Positions 46,879 through 59,042 of a stretch of DNA of 64,000 nucleotides are shown piece by piece. How positions within the stretch are numbered: the first letter of the stretch is position 1; each line of letters opens with the position of its first letter. Below the pieces are notes generated by a model. That model saw only the letters and a list, made by a program, of their open reading frames with translations. It had not been told where the DNA came from and made no database searches. Origin of the DNA: Eutypa lata (taxonomy: Eukaryota; Ascomycota; Sordariomycetes; Xylariales; Diatrypaceae). The translations under genes were made by a program, and so were the position numbers. Location of the stretch: assembly GCA_022661535.1 (NCBI GenBank), contig JAKULF010000001.1, positions 1,054,001 through 1,118,000 of the forward strand. Reading direction: 5' to 3'.

Positions 46879-48325
46879 ATGTCGGATGACGAGGCAGACC
46901 CAGAGCTCCTAGCTCTGCTTCGACAGCATCTCGAAGGCAAGCTAAACATCAGCAAGGAGCCCGAGACAGAGGTCTTGGAAGGCGTCGAGTACGTTTGTGA
47001 CAACTCAATCGACGTTGCGCTCGATATGAGAGCAACCAAAAACGCAGCTGCGATCATCTACAACCAGATACAAGAAAAGGGGTTCTCCACGGCGAATTGG
47101 GCAGACCATGAGATGCACCCGAAAACCAAGGACGAGTCCACCGTCGCTTTCATCTTCACCATGGACCTACTGAATTTCTCCTTCTGGTCCTTGCAGCCCG
47201 AAGACGAACGCTTTGCTGTCCTCTACCGAGACAAGCGCTGGACAGGCTATGGCAGTCTGGTCGCCTCCTTGCAGCGGGCTCTTGAAGAAGGTAGGTGAAT
47301 ACTGAATGCATCTTCACACAAGAAGACCTACTCGACTACTACCTACCTATCCACCCATACAACACCCTTTTAGTTTCTGCCATATCCATCTCAATGTTTC
47401 ACGTCGTTGAACTTAACCCTAGTTAATCGTTGCCAAAAGATATCCCCATAACCGACCCGCACTATTGGCAGAACGAAGAAGAATGCAACCTTGAATCCTT
47501 AAAATATGTATTCAGGTCCTCCACAGACGAGGAAATTCCGCTCCTAGAAGAGCGCCTATCCTGCTTGAGAGAAGCGGGACAGGTCCTATACGAAGTAGGT
47601 TGACCCACCCATCCCCCCGAAACATTCCGCAATCTGTTTGGCTTTGGGCGAGAAAAAGAAAAAGAAAAAGAGAGAGTGTGTGTGAAAACTCCTGAGAACA
47701 TATCGCCAACCACGCAAACCCGGCATCTTGCAGAAGTACCAATGCAGCTTCACGAACTGCATAGAGGCGGCCGACAGGTCCGCAGCGGGGCTGGTGAACC
47801 TGCTCGCGCGCGACTTCGCCTGCTTCCGGGACGAGTTCCCGTTTGCAGGGCGGCGCAAGCCCGTTCGCTTCCTCAAACGGGCGCAGATTCTCGTGGCGGA
47901 CCTGTGGGCCTGCTTCGACGGCGACGGCTACGGGGAGTTCGACGACATCGACAAGATCACCATGTTCGCCGATTACCGCATCCCGCAGATACTGGCGAGC
48001 CTGGGCTGCATCGGGTACAGCCCGCCCTTGCAAGTCATGATAGGGAGTAAGCAGGTTATTGAGAGCGGCAGTAGCTATGAATTGCAGATCAGAGGTTAGT
48101 AGAACATCTATGCACATCCGCCACTCCGGTATTTTACTAACATACAATGCAGCCGGTACTATTTGGTGTGTGGAGCTCATCAGACGTGAAATAAAACGTC
48201 AACATCCGGAAACCGAGATCAATGCTATTCTCATAGACTTTTTCTTGTATGATACCATGAAGCAGTTGGAGGCGCAGGGCAAGGAGACGATGCCTCATCA
48301 CCGCACAAGGAGCATCTGGTACTAA
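46879..48325 (+). CDS. QNG1: Queuosine 5'-phosphate N-glycosylase/hydrolase (queuosine salvage, DUF2419)
   Basis: Four exons (46879-47290, 47440-47594, 47734-48094, 48153-48325) give 366 aa, all in phase. The family frees queuine from queuosine 5'-phosphate so that the eukaryotic tRNA-guanine transglycosylase can reuse it. Family landmarks are FIFTMDLLNFSFWSL, DERFAVLYRDKRWTGYGSLV, LLARDFACFRDEFPF, FLKRAQILVADLWACF, the ITMFADYRIPQILASLGCI block, and the final WCVELIRREIKRQHP and INAILIDFFLYDT. Length is close to the vertebrate and fungal homologues. There is no targeting signal, so it is probably cytosolic. The ATG at 46879 gives an acidic N-terminus (MSDDEADPELL). It is convergent with POLD4, with 260 bp between the ends. 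Confidence 0.93.
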
Positions 48326-48585
48326 CTAGGCAAGCTGTTTTGCGATAGGGAAGATAGATGAATAAAGATCAAATTTTAATGCATTGAGGCAATCCAAGCC
48401 ATATAGTTGAAGACAAAGCTACTGACTGGTTGGCAAGCCTAGCTAAGCAAGCAAATTAAATCCCAAGCGCCTCGGAAACTCCTTGCCTATCATGAAACAG
48501 CATTCATCGTACAACATGTACTCCATTTATCCCCTTCCGAATCATATCTGTCCATTCTGCCTCGCCTATCTCTGTACTCAGGCGT

Positions 48586-49390
48586 TCACTCAACATCAAC
48601 AGAAGGAGTCGAGTTCAGAATCTCGTCCATATGGGCGCGCTCGATCCCCTTGGTGCCCTTCCCCTCCTCCTTCACCAGCACAGCGAGAACCTCGACAGGG
48701 GGGTTCAAGCCGAGCCTATCAGCGCGCTGCCACCGCTTCATCCGGGAGATGCCCACGCACGGCTATTAATAGCAGTCCGTTAGCAACAAATTTATATTTC
48801 TCTCACGTAAAATCAAGGCAGAAAGGAAGGAAAGAAAAAAGCAAGGGAGGAATGGCATAGATGGAGATGGGAATCGGAAAGACGAGATGTGTAGGGAAGG
48901 GAAAGTAAAATAAAAAAAGACATAACATGACATGACATGATAGGATAGAACTTACCCCATACTGCGAGCTAACATCCCAATACCGCAGCACCTTCTCCGC
49001 CAGGCTCAGCTCCCGCTGGTGCACGCGGCGTGCGGTCCGCTCGCGTTCCAGACCCCGCCAGTACTGGTCGATCTGGCGGTCGGTGACCTTCAGCGCGCGC
49101 AGTTCCGCTTCGGATTTCTTCTCTTCCTCTGCCTCTCTCTTTGTCTCTTGCTCCTCCTCTTCTTCTTCCTCGCCTTCAACATCTACCGGTTCCTCGTCTT
49201 CCACTTTCAACACATGCTTCCCGAGCGGGCTCTGCTTTGCCGGTGTGGTGGTTCCGATGATGTTCTTAGTGGCACCCTTCGCTGACTGCGGCACGGGTTT
49301 CGTCACTCGGTGGTTGAATGATAGCGTCGATTGCTGCTTGTTGCTGCCGCTGCCGGTTGGGCGGCCCGCGGAACGTCGTGTCGTGGGCAT
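48586..49390 (-). CDS. POLD4: DNA polymerase delta subunit 4 (Cdm1 type)
   Basis: Two exons, read 49390-48956 and 48762-48586, give 203 aa joined in phase 0 across a 193-nt intron (GTAAGT ... TTAATAG). The C-terminal domain carries the family signature: VLRYWDVSSQYGPCVGISRM with KRWQRADRLGLNPP. The N-terminus is basic with a PIP-like motif KQQSTLSFNHRV, as expected for PCNA contact. A highly acidic Glu run (GEEEEEEEQETKREAEEEKK) lies between. The subunit stabilises polymerase delta during lagging-strand synthesis and repair. The assignment rests on the C-terminal motif and the N-terminal PIP-like site. Confidence 0.88.
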
Positions 49391-50563
49391 TGTGAAGTGT
49401 GCTGCTAGTAGGTCTTAGGTTTGCGATTGATTGATTGATTGATTGAATGATTGACCAATTGATATTCGATGAGGATGTTCTGTTACTCGATATTTGCGCT
49501 TTATCGAAAGAATACTTTAATTGTATTTGCTGGCTAGTTAGGGATTTGCTAAGGGAGTTCAGTTGCGACCTGAGGAATGACTGTATGTGACAATGGAAAT
49601 GACGTGGGAGATTATCCTAGTTCCTTCCCTTGTCAGATTAGATTGGCGGGGCAACACGAAAGTCGAGCGGCATCACGTGATGATCTTGTGCTGCTATGAA
49701 CGAATGATATGCGTCGTATTTGCTGCTCCTCCTGTTCCTCGCATCAAATCAACCAATCAGATTACATGGATATCAACCACTTCTACACGGAGTGTATCGA
49801 TGTGGTTTGGCTACGATGGGAGAGCATTGGGTTCAATATACCTACATACGCTTTGTACATCACTACGTAACCGGTTCTCGGTGCTCCTGTCAAAAATCTT
49901 TAGGTGTCAATTTCTATTCCCACAGATGACAATCGTAGACTAGAACACCCTCTCAACCCGCCAAGTTGCATATCCATCTTTGGAGTGGAAAGGTAACGAT
50001 GTTGTTCTCGATCTATGTGGCTTGTTCGCGAGCGAGATTGGGGTCAAGCTGCAGGACAGCTTGACGATAACAAGGCAGTAGGTTAGTACTCGAGACAACA
50101 CGGGAACCTGAGGTCTTGTTTTATTACGGAGCCTTTGCTTAAGGGGTATGTGCAGGTTATCCTGGTTTGGTATGATAGTAACAGCCATAATTTTGTAAGT
50201 TATGTGAACATTTTTTAATATCTACATGCTTTTCCTCGTGCCTAGCCCAGCAATTCAGAGTTAAGTTTACTTAGGATTTACCTAGCTCTATGATATATAG
50301 CTATAAAGAGATATCTCTATTCTCCTATCCAATCTTCCATAACCTAAAATACCTCCTGAGTACTTTCCTCAGATCTAGCTAAGCAACACGAACGAAGTTT
50401 AGCTGCCCTCCGAGTTGCAATCCTACCACGTAGTCCAGTGGTAATCAAAGCCCTAGTTTGTACGAAGTGCATATAGACTGAGAATATTCAAGGTGATCAG
50501 GACAGCGTGATAGGAACACGGTATTTTCTTATAAGTCCCCAGACAATTTCGGTCGGCTTCTCG
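49391..50563. other. Spacer between POLD4 and UNC93-like gene
   Basis: POLD4 promoter with a (GATT)n run at about 49424-49445 and the 3' flank of the UNC93-like gene. No coding or RNA gene is recognised. Confidence 0.4.
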
Positions 50564-52099
50564 TTATAAAGCAGAGTCTCTTCCCACGCCTGTCTTTCCA
50601 ACTGCGAACTTATCCCTCTCCGTCGAATCCACTATCTTAGCCTCCTCAGTATTGCTTTCCAGGCCACTCGCCGCCTCTTTCTCAACGGGGACATGCTCGC
50701 GGACAGCAAGCCAGGTAGGAAACGCAGCCAGACCTAATTTATATCTATCGTTAGATGAGGTGCGACTAGATGAAGAACAGAGTTATATGAACTTACCTAG
50801 TAAAATCGTATTGACAGCCAACGGCACTCTCCCGCCAACCCACTTCTGCGTATTCAAGCCAAACGAGACAGCCTGGGCAAAGCTCTCCTGCCCCCTCAAG
50901 ATACCCGAGAAGCGAGTCAGCTCCGCAATATTATCCGTCTTGCTCGAAACCAGATAGTACAACCAATTCTGCAGAGCTTGTCTAGCAAAGTCCCACAAGA
51001 GCAGCACGAAGAAGCCCCCGACGAAGCCGCGGTCCGACCAGTCGAAAACGGGCGGGTCGGCCGTATACCGCTCCTGGACGACCCAGCCGTAGACCCAGGC
51101 GACGACGTGCAGCGCCGCCACGTACCAGTACCCGACGACGATCCTCGTCTTGACCTCCAGGCCCCGGTAGTCCAGCAGCGTGCTGATGAGCTGCGACGAC
51201 AGCAGCGTCCCGAAGTTGCTCACGAAGCCGATCAGGGCGCGCGCCCGCACGCCGAAATAGTACGTCTGGAAGTTGCTGCTGTACTGGTTGAAATACGCCG
51301 CCCAGAATACGGGCGGCAGCAACAGGACATCTCTGCGCCTGCTCGCCGTCCACAGCGCGCGGAACTCGCCTCCCATCGACTTCTCGACTCGGATGATCAC
51401 CTTGCTCCCGTCCCTCCTCTGCACCTTCTCCGGCGGCGTCAGCGCCAGCGCCACCGGCGCCGCGACGCACTGCAGCGCGATGAAGACGAGGTAGGTCTCG
51501 TAGCCGACCTTGCCTTTCGCCTTAGCGGCGGCGTCGTTGTTCAGCGCGAGCACAATGGCGCCTCCGACGAGCGGCCCGCCCGTCCGGAACCACAGCCAGA
51601 TATTCATATAGCGGCCGCGCTTTCCGGGCTCGGGATAGCCCAGCGCGATAGCGCCCTCGGAAGCCCAGAACAGGCCGGCGGAGAACCCGCAGGCAACGGC
51701 GCCGACGAGTACGAGCCACTCGTTGCCGTAGCGGTTGTTGACGTACAGGCCGGCGGAGTAGACGGGGTAGCCGACGGCGCCAAAAAATAAAGTCCAGGCG
51801 AGCCCGATGCGGTTCGCGATCGGGGCCCCGAACAGACACACGAACCCCATGATGCCGAATACAAGGGCGTTGGCCGCATTCACGAGATAGGGCTCCTGCG
51901 CCCCGCCGGCCCCAAGGTTGCTCATTGCGTTCCAGAGCCCCGGGGCGAGGAAGCCCACACCGCCGATTACGAATGCGTTGAAGAGCGTCGTGCGGTACCA
52001 GGTTCTCTTTTCGGTTTCGTGGTCGGTAGGATTCTCAGCCGCCGCAACGACGGCAGGCCCGGGAACGCCCTTCTGACTGTTGGGGTCGGTACCGCCCAT
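50564..52099 (-). CDS. UNC93-like (DUF895) major-facilitator-type membrane protein
   Basis: Two exons, read 52099-50797 and 50733-50564, give 490 aa in phase (G|GT) across a 63-nt intron. The sequence has many hydrophobic segments. Family-typical strings are TLFNAFVIGGVGFLAPGLWN, a following ANALVFGIMGFVCLFGAPIA, and SAGLFWASEGAIALGYPEPG with KRGRYMNIWLWFR. These mark the fungal UNC93/DUF895 group within the MFS fold. The transported substrate is unknown. The C-terminal 55 residues are hydrophilic and probably cytosolic. Third codon positions are strikingly GC-rich compared with neighbours, but no sign of transfer is evident. Confidence 0.85.
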
Positions 52100-53661
52100 A
52101 TTAGTGGGTGATGCGGTTGATCAGAAGAGAGGCCTGAGGTATATTGGCAGATTGGGTAGCTTGATGCGGTCGAGGTCCGGACCGCTGCTCAACCGTACAT
52201 GAACAAAAATTACACTTGTGTCTGTTCTTGCCGGAATGCAAAACCTGAGCTCTTATTTTTTATTTTTATTTTTTTTTAAAAAGATTTCTCCTTCTCCAAT
52301 AGATCTTGGTGAAGAGCTCGTGGTATCTCCTCTTTGGTGATGACCTCCACAAATGGCGACATCCCGATTGCCCCTGTCACGCCAAGACATTCCGACATCG
52401 TTGGCTCCGGACGAATGATCGAAAAGGGAAAACAGAAGGATGAAGTCTATTGCATCGATAAGGACCATCACGATACTTCTTTTTACCATCGCTGCAAAAA
52501 TTGAAATCCTAATATGATATTAGCAGTGGCAGAGGGATAGGGGCTATCATGATTAGCTTGTCAAATTCTAAACTTGACTATACGTCTAGAATAACCGTTG
52601 TGCAAGAAGGCGGAAGGCTTTCTTATTTTGGTATATTGAAGTACGCCCGTCAGCTTTTAGATCTCTACTTTTTCTTACTACTCACAAGTATAATTGTGAC
52701 AAGCTATTTGAATGCAATGTCTTATCTCTCACATCGTAAGATTATTTGGCGGAAACCCTTTTCCGATTATGGATCGTGTAAGGGAGATAAAGGACATCTC
52801 AGTCTAAGAGTAGAAAGCAGAGTCAAGATTGGTCAAACCACCAAGGTCAGGAGGTTATAATACAATACAATCATAACTTATATCATTATATAGCGGCATA
52901 GTTAGCCCCATGGCCGTTACGATAAATTCGATATAACAGGCTACTCAAACTCGCCACTCTGAAGCAGACGATAAGTAATGAAATTGTACATATATTGAGA
53001 AAATCGAAGTTTTCTATATCCTGGAAATTAAAGCTCGCGACGCCATCGTATAAACGCATTTAGGTAACCATCCAAGCTGGCTCTATAAGATATATTATTT
53101 TGTATCTTCGATATTCATACCTAGTCTACACAGGTAGATAGCTGTACGCCTGGTCAGAAGTAGGGCCATACTTCCTCGAGGTAACTACATACTGCGTAAG
53201 TGCTCATTAATTCCACACACCCTTGATGGAGCCGTATAGCCAAGAGGTGTTGAAATCTAGGAGAAATATTATATAGCTTAACTTTAGTTAAACCCCCCAA
53301 TGTATCTCTAGATTGAATGTCATTATCGTGAAACCTCCTAGAGATGATATGCATTTCACTATCACATAGTAGAGACTTTACTTACTGCCCACTATACAGC
53401 ACATGCCTTAGAAGTGTTTGAGTTGAAAGCAACAATCACAACAGAAGTTCATGCGAAACTTCCATTGCCAGCTAAAGCCCTATATTCACACCGAGATTCT
53501 TTTCCGAACCATTTCGAACGCCAGATTCATCAAAGCAAATGCGCCTCATCAACTCCTTATCATATAACCCAGCTAGCTAGTTTACCTGCTTCCATCTCAT
53601 GCCACCAATCATGCACACGTTCCAAACGGCTCAAATCCTACCTACCTACCTACATACACAG
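52100..53661. other. Spacer between UNC93-like gene and SKI8
   Basis: UNC93-like promoter with a T-rich run at about 52256-52275, and the SKI8 3' flank with CTAC repeats near 53638-53652. A 103-codon plus-strand frame at 52549-52860 lacks any family signal. Confidence 0.4.
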
Positions 53662-54940
53662 CTAGGCCCCCGTGGCTTCGCGGTAGAAAGTCAGGCTCCT
53701 GTTGGCGCCCGCAATGCAGAACATCTCGTTCCGCCCGGTCTTGGGCAGCCACTTGACGGCCCAGAGGGCCTTCTCGGTCTCTTGGTGGGTCGCGACGCAG
53801 GCAGCCCGCTCGATGGACCATACCTTGACCTTGCCGTCGAAAGCGCCACTGAGCAGGTACTCGCCCGTGTCGTTCCAGTCGAGGCTCATGACCCACGCCG
53901 CGTGGCCCGTAAAGTTGTGGACGTGCTCGCCGTGCTCCGTGTCGTAGATGGCGATGACCCCCGCGTCGCCAGCGGCAGCGAGGCGAGAAGCTAAGGGGGA
54001 GAAAGCCACCGAGCGCACGGGCTTTCCGTGTCCTATTACGTGTGATCCATTATTAGCACGCCTGCCCCCCTGTCTCTCCCTTTATTTCAAGTCAACACTT
54101 TTCACTTTCACTGACCTGGTAACGAGTGCTGCAAGCGGCCCGACTGGTTGTTGAACACATACACGGAGCCGTCCTGGTGTCCACTCGCTGTCCACTTCCC
54201 ATCCAAGCTCAAGTCGACACACGACCCGAATGAACTCGCGTTCGAGCTAGGGGTCTCGTACTCCTGAATCTTAGTACCGAGCTCGGCCGCGAACAGGTCC
54301 CAGACGTTGACGCGGCCGTCTTGGGTGGTGGCTGCCAGAAATTGGCCCTCCTCGCTCAGCGCGAGGGCCCAGGCCTCGCCGGCACTGCTCTTCTTTCCGC
54401 CCCCCCTCGACGTGTCTAACTCGCCAAATAGCTCCCACTCGCCACCAGTTCCCGACTCCGCCGCCGCCAGCTTCCATATCTTCACCTCACCCCCGAAGCC
54501 AGCCGATGCGGCGATCTTGCCGTTGCGGGATACGGCGATGTGGTGGCAGCCTAGCTTGTGCACGTTGTTCAGGGATTGAGTCAGTGGGAAGGTCGATTGG
54601 TTCGTCGCGTGTATTTGGAGGGTCGAGGAGCCGCTGGCGGAGAGGATCGCCGTGGGCGTTGCGGCTAGAGAGAATATGTCGGTTGGGTGGGCTGGGAGGA
54701 AAATAGTTAGACTTGAATGCGCTTATATCATGAAGGGAGGGAGGGTTTTTTTTTGAGAGTGGTGAGGCTTCGAGAGGAGTGGGTAGTAGCGCATGTGTCA
54801 TGGTGGGGTGAAATTGACAAGGACTTTGGAACTTACCATTGTCCACGGTATGCGTGGTAAGGTATTGTTTAGACTACATATAAAAGCTGTCATTAGCTTT
54901 ACATATCAGATTCGGGGGCATCTGCATATAATCCTACCAT
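53662..54940 (-). CDS. SKI8: WD40 protein Ski8 / Rec14
   Basis: Five-part structure. ATG alone at 54940-54938, then exons 54873-54837, 54691-54116 and 54032-53662, give 328 aa with all phases fitting (start MSKQYLTTHTVDNAHPTDIF). Ski8 is the WD40 scaffold of the Ski complex, which feeds mRNA to the cytoplasmic exosome; in many fungi it also acts with Spo11 in meiotic break formation as Rec14. WD-type blades are visible: HIAVSRNGKIAASAGFGGEV with KIWKL, LAATTQDGRVNVWDLF, DGKWTASGHQDGSVYVF, LAAAGDAGVIAIYD, WNDTGEYLLSGAFDGKVKVW and the C-terminal AGANRSLTFYREATGA typical of this family. The first coding exon is just the start codon, followed by GTAGGA and a 64-nt intron. The alternative of translation starting in exon 2 has no ATG. 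Confidence 0.9.
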
Positions 54941-55283
54941 GGTTACCGACCCATCTGGGTTGAGTTATGTCGAAGTTGGAAAATGTGGTAAGTTGGAAGG
55001 TGGTGGGTATGTAGAAGCTATGGTGGGGTTTGAGTTTTGGAACCAATGAAGAAATTGCATCACTGATATGCGGCAGGTGCTTCTAACACAAACTACAGGA
55101 ACACACGAATTAAATAACAAAGAGCATTGTGACTTCATATTTGTACAATTTTCCTATACAATACTGTGTACATAAATGTATAGGTAATGGGGTGATTTCC
55201 CCTAGTCGTATCTAACCTCCAACGCCTCCCAAATGCATCTACTCCGATATGGACGTGCTCTTAAAGCTGCCAGTCCCCGGTTC
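54941..55283. other. SKI8 promoter / MRPL32 3' flank
   Basis: 343-bp spacer between two minus-strand genes. No distinct motif is seen. Confidence 0.4.
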
Positions 55284-55764
55284 TTAAGCTGTGTCGGATC
55301 CTTTGAAGTCCCTATCGAGTGCTCCTTGAATGTCTAAGTTCTCTACCGTCAGCAAAATGGACTTATATTGAATCTAAAACATCATGTAGATATAACTTAC
55401 GACCCATGCAAGTCGGACATAGAGTGTGCATCTTCTTGGTTCTCCCGCAAGCTGGGCACTTGTTCAGATTTGTAACATCCTTCAAAGCCTTGCCTGCCAT
55501 CTGCCTATGCCTCTTTTTCATATGTGAAGTCTTTTTCTTAGGTACAGCCTTCAGTATGCCTTCCCATATGTCTCCTAATATTGAGGGGATGTTCTGGATA
55601 ACCGCGGGTATTGCGATGGCTAATGAGGGTATTGAAGGAAGCCGCGAGTGTTGTGTATAGAGGACTGTTGATCTGAAAGAGGATGCGAAGCTTGTCGAGG
55701 TCAGCCGCGGAAAGAGCGACGACAAGGCTGAAGATATCCGTAGCTGCTGTTGTATGGCCGCCAT
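55284..55764 (-). CDS. MRPL32: Mitochondrial large-subunit ribosomal protein bL32m
   Basis: Exons 55764-55401 and 55333-55284, joined in phase across a 67-nt intron (GTAAGT ... CTTAG), give 137 aa. The mature region starts around VPKKKTSHMKKRHRQMAGKA and carries the zinc-ribbon NKCPACGRTKKMHTLCPTCM (two CxxC pairs), the signature of L32. The preceding ~75 residues are a basic, Ser-rich mitochondrial targeting and spacer sequence (MAAIQQQLRISSALSSLFPR). The m-AAA protease is known to process this protein in yeast. It is divergent from CDC10 across 785 bp. Confidence 0.93.
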
Positions 55765-56549
55765 TATGACTTGCTTGCCGGGTTACTTGGATTTCGCAAG
55801 GTTGAACTATGAACGGCGGTCGGTATCACTTCTGCCGGTTATTCGAGTCCTCCCAGTCGTTGCTTCAGATGGATCACCAACCCGTGGTCCTATTACATGC
55901 AATAGCTTAGCTTAGCCTATGCGATTTTTGATCGTCGTGAACAGCAGTCGCTATCAATGATTAAAGAATTGGCTCGAAATGAAACGCTAGCCGAAAAGTT
56001 TCAATTGGGAGAAAAGTAACAAGATCAATGTCACTCCCAAATGATGTCTAATCCTAATATAGTATAGCTTAATGATGCACAGACAAGATTGAGCCTATCA
56101 GAGGCTTCTAACCCCCTTTCCCCTTTCTTTGGGGATGCTCATGTACCCCAGTTTAAAGCCGGCCTATGCCTTCTATGTACTGTACCCAGGCCGTCTGGTG
56201 AAATTATTTCAACGTGGTGGTGCATGCGAGAAAGCGCAAGGAGGAAAATTCCCCTACATACCGCCCCTACTTCGTACTTGGAAGCTTTAATAACTTAATA
56301 ACTTTACACGTCGTATCATCCGACGAGTGAACGGACCTGGCCTCTTTTTTTCCCTTTTTCTAATTTCATCATCATCATCATCATCCTCTGACTCGTCTTA
56401 ATTGAAGATTGTCATTTAATTTTCGCGACGTGTCTTTTTCATTCATCAGGTAGTTTCGACGATTGTCTCGTGGCTATTTTGGAATAGAAAACAGCACAGA
56501 TATCCCCTAATTTAACCTATTCTTCGGCACCTATCTTCACGAGAGCGCC
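55765..56549. other. Divergent promoter region of MRPL32 and CDC10
   Basis: Contains a pyrimidine-rich tract and a short (ATC)n run at about 56366-56387 upstream of CDC10, typical of fungal housekeeping promoters. No gene is seen. Confidence 0.45.
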
Positions 56550-57711
56550 ATGGCTGCCCCTACCGTTTACCCCGATGCCCACGTCGGTTTTGATAGTATC
56601 ACATCCCAGATTGAGCGCAAGCTCTTGAAGAGAGGATTTCAGTTCAATGTCATCTGCGTCGGTATGTCTGATTACGCGTCCTCTCCTGTCTTGGTGATTG
56701 TTTGCTTGCTAGTTTAGCAACACCGACAACAGCTTCATTGACTAATGCATTCCGTTTCAATCTACAGGCCAAACTGGACTGGGCAAATCGACCCTGATCA
56801 ACACTATTTTCGCGTCGCATTTGATCGACTCGAAGGGTAGAATGGTGCCCGACGAGCCTGTCCGCTCCACCACCGAGATTCACCCTGTTTCCCACATCAT
56901 CGAGGAGAACGGTGTGCGTCTTAGACTGAACATCGTTGACACGCCGGGCTATGGTGATCTGATTAACAACGACCGCTGCTGGGACCCCATCGTCAAGTAC
57001 ATCAAGGATCAGCATTCAGCCTACTTGCGTAAGGAGCTCACAGCGCAGCGAGAGCGTTACATCCAAGACACGCGTATCCACTGCTGCTTGTTCTTTATCC
57101 AACCTTCCGGTCACTCTTTGAAGCCCATCGATATTGTCGTTCTCAAGAAGCTCTCGGATGTTGTCAACGTTGTACCCGTCATTGCCAAGGCCGACTCTCT
57201 GACTCTTGAAGAGAGACAAGAGTTCAAGGAGCGCATCAAGGAGGAGTTTTCTTTCCACAACCTTAAGATGTACCCCTACGACAACGATGAGTTGGATGAG
57301 GAAGAGCGTTCTGTTAACACCCAGATCAAGGTTTGTCATCTATCAGACTCGTGTTGGTCTCCTAGCTAATTAATTATACAGAGCCTCGTACCCTTCGCCG
57401 TTGTTGGTTCTGAGAAGAACATCATTGTCAATGGCAAGCAAGTTCGTGGACGTCAGAACAGATGGGGTGTCATCAACGTGGAGGATGAGACCCACTGTGA
57501 ATTTGTTTACTTGCGAAACTTCCTGCTTCGAACCCACCTCCAAGATCTGATCGAGACGACTTCCCAGATCCACTATGAGACCTTCCGTGCTAAGCAGTTG
57601 TTGGCCCTCAAAGAGAGTAGTGCTCAGGGCCACGGAAGCAGACCCATCAGCCCTGCCGCAGACCGCGAGCTGAGCAGAAACTCTCAACGAATGACCATGA
57701 ACGGCTACTAA
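56550..57711 (+). CDS. CDC10: Septin, Cdc10 class
   Basis: Three exons (56550-56661, 56768-57330, 57382-57711) give 334 aa. Septins are GTP-binding proteins that polymerise into hetero-oligomeric filaments at septa, branch points and hyphal tips. The P-loop GQTGLGKSTL (spanning intron 1), the G3 motif DTPGYGD and the G4 motif AKAD are present. The septin-unique element follows with GSEKNIIVNGKQVRGRQNRW, RNFLLRTHLQDLIE and TTSQIHYETFRAKQL. The protein ends soon after in a Ser-rich tail with no coiled coil, which separates the Cdc10 class from the Cdc3, Cdc11 and Cdc12 classes. The N-terminal helix has a basic stretch before the P-loop (ERKLLKRGFQFNV), the lipid-binding site of septins. Confidence 0.93.
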
Positions 57712-58990
57712 TAATCTACTTTCTACGAGAAAACTCCCAGCCGATTCGTTGGTGGTCGATGCTCGCCAGCGACAACCTAGTTTCCCTCTGACTTTGGCAG
57801 CTGATATTTTTGGTGGCACGTTGAGGGGCTATGGTGGAAGGGAGGAATTATCGAAGCTTTCTTGCCACAAAACACACACGAGAGCACTCCTTACAGGGAC
57901 CGCATGGCCTAAAGTATTTAATCCGATGTCAGGACGGACCAATGAAGGGAGTGTATGATATCCGGGCCAACGAATGTGTTGATCCAATTACGGTGTTTAA
58001 GTCTGGTTGTATTATGCTCTGTAGGGGGGAGCAAGCATTATTCCGTCTCATGAAATCAAAAGGTTCGGAGACTCGATGTTCTTACTACTATTTCCTTTAG
58101 TATTCCAAGCTATGCCTTACTTCTTTTTTTAAACTTAATCAGAGATCGAGCCACTACTAGTTTTTGATATCTGATGGAATACAACTTTCGCGACTTACTA
58201 CCTTTCGTGAACGGGGTAATTATGTAACACGTGATATCAGCCTGTACCTGTGTTGACTCCCTAATAGCTGGGGCATATTGCCGTAGTACCTAGGTAGGTA
58301 TTGATTGTATGTTGTGATAACGATTGACCACCTTTACTAGACTTCACTCAGCTTCCCTACCCTAACTCAATGCCGAACTTGCGGTAAATAACAATAGAAG
58401 CCCATATATATACGAAGCTGCAATTATAGATGTTATCTCACGGCGGCTCAGCCGGCTACCATGCTTTCGTATCACAAGTCCTAACTAAACTCCAGGTGAA
58501 TACGAGCACATGCGTCGGTCTAACCACCTGGGGATAATAATGCTTCCGCTTTTTTTCATCACCATCATTGCCATCTCCGTCATTGCGGAGACGGTTTTTG
58601 GATTTTTGGAGTTGAAATTTAGTAACCATGTATACGAAAGGTATGGCGAGTCTTGTGGTCTTATATTCGTGTACAGCGTACGAAGTAAATGGTGATACAC
58701 TAGTAAGCTTGGTATACAATTCTCGGGTTCTGGTCGAAGCTCTTCAGGCACCCGGCATCTTAGATTTTGCGAAGATTGGCTTCTATAATAATGGACGTGG
58801 TAAGGTAACCCCACCCATTCTGATGAGCTATACCTAGTCGTCGGCATAGCCCTAATATAATAAGAATACCTGTTGGGCGTACGGAGTTTCTTACGGTGCG
58901 ATGTACTCTACCTTCAACCACCCATATCAACACCACACATCACCATCCCTCACTAATATCATATACCTAAATAGGGGGAGCTCTCGCCGT

Positions 58991-59042
58991 CCCCCTAACC
59001 CCCCCGGAACCTAACTAAACCTAACTAACCCAAACACTAACC
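58991..59042. repeat. Degenerate CCTAA (telomere-like) repeat patch
   Basis: Reads as irregular copies of CCTAAC (CCCCCTAACCCCCCCGGAAC, CTAACTAAACCTAACTAACC). Fungal telomeres are (CCCTAA)n, so this could be a decayed interstitial telomeric tract or chance pyrimidine/A-rich DNA. Confidence 0.35.

Noticed and set aside
50978..51790. 270-codon plus-strand frame
   Set aside because: Antisense shadow of the GC-rich UNC93-like gene, which has family motifs and consistent splicing.
52549..52860. 103-codon plus-strand frame with a hydrophobic segment
   Set aside because: No family signature, ordinary intergenic composition, no splice partners.
58060..58080. GGTTCGGAGACTC resembling a tRNA B box
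   Set aside because: No A box at the right distance and no cloverleaf could be drawn.
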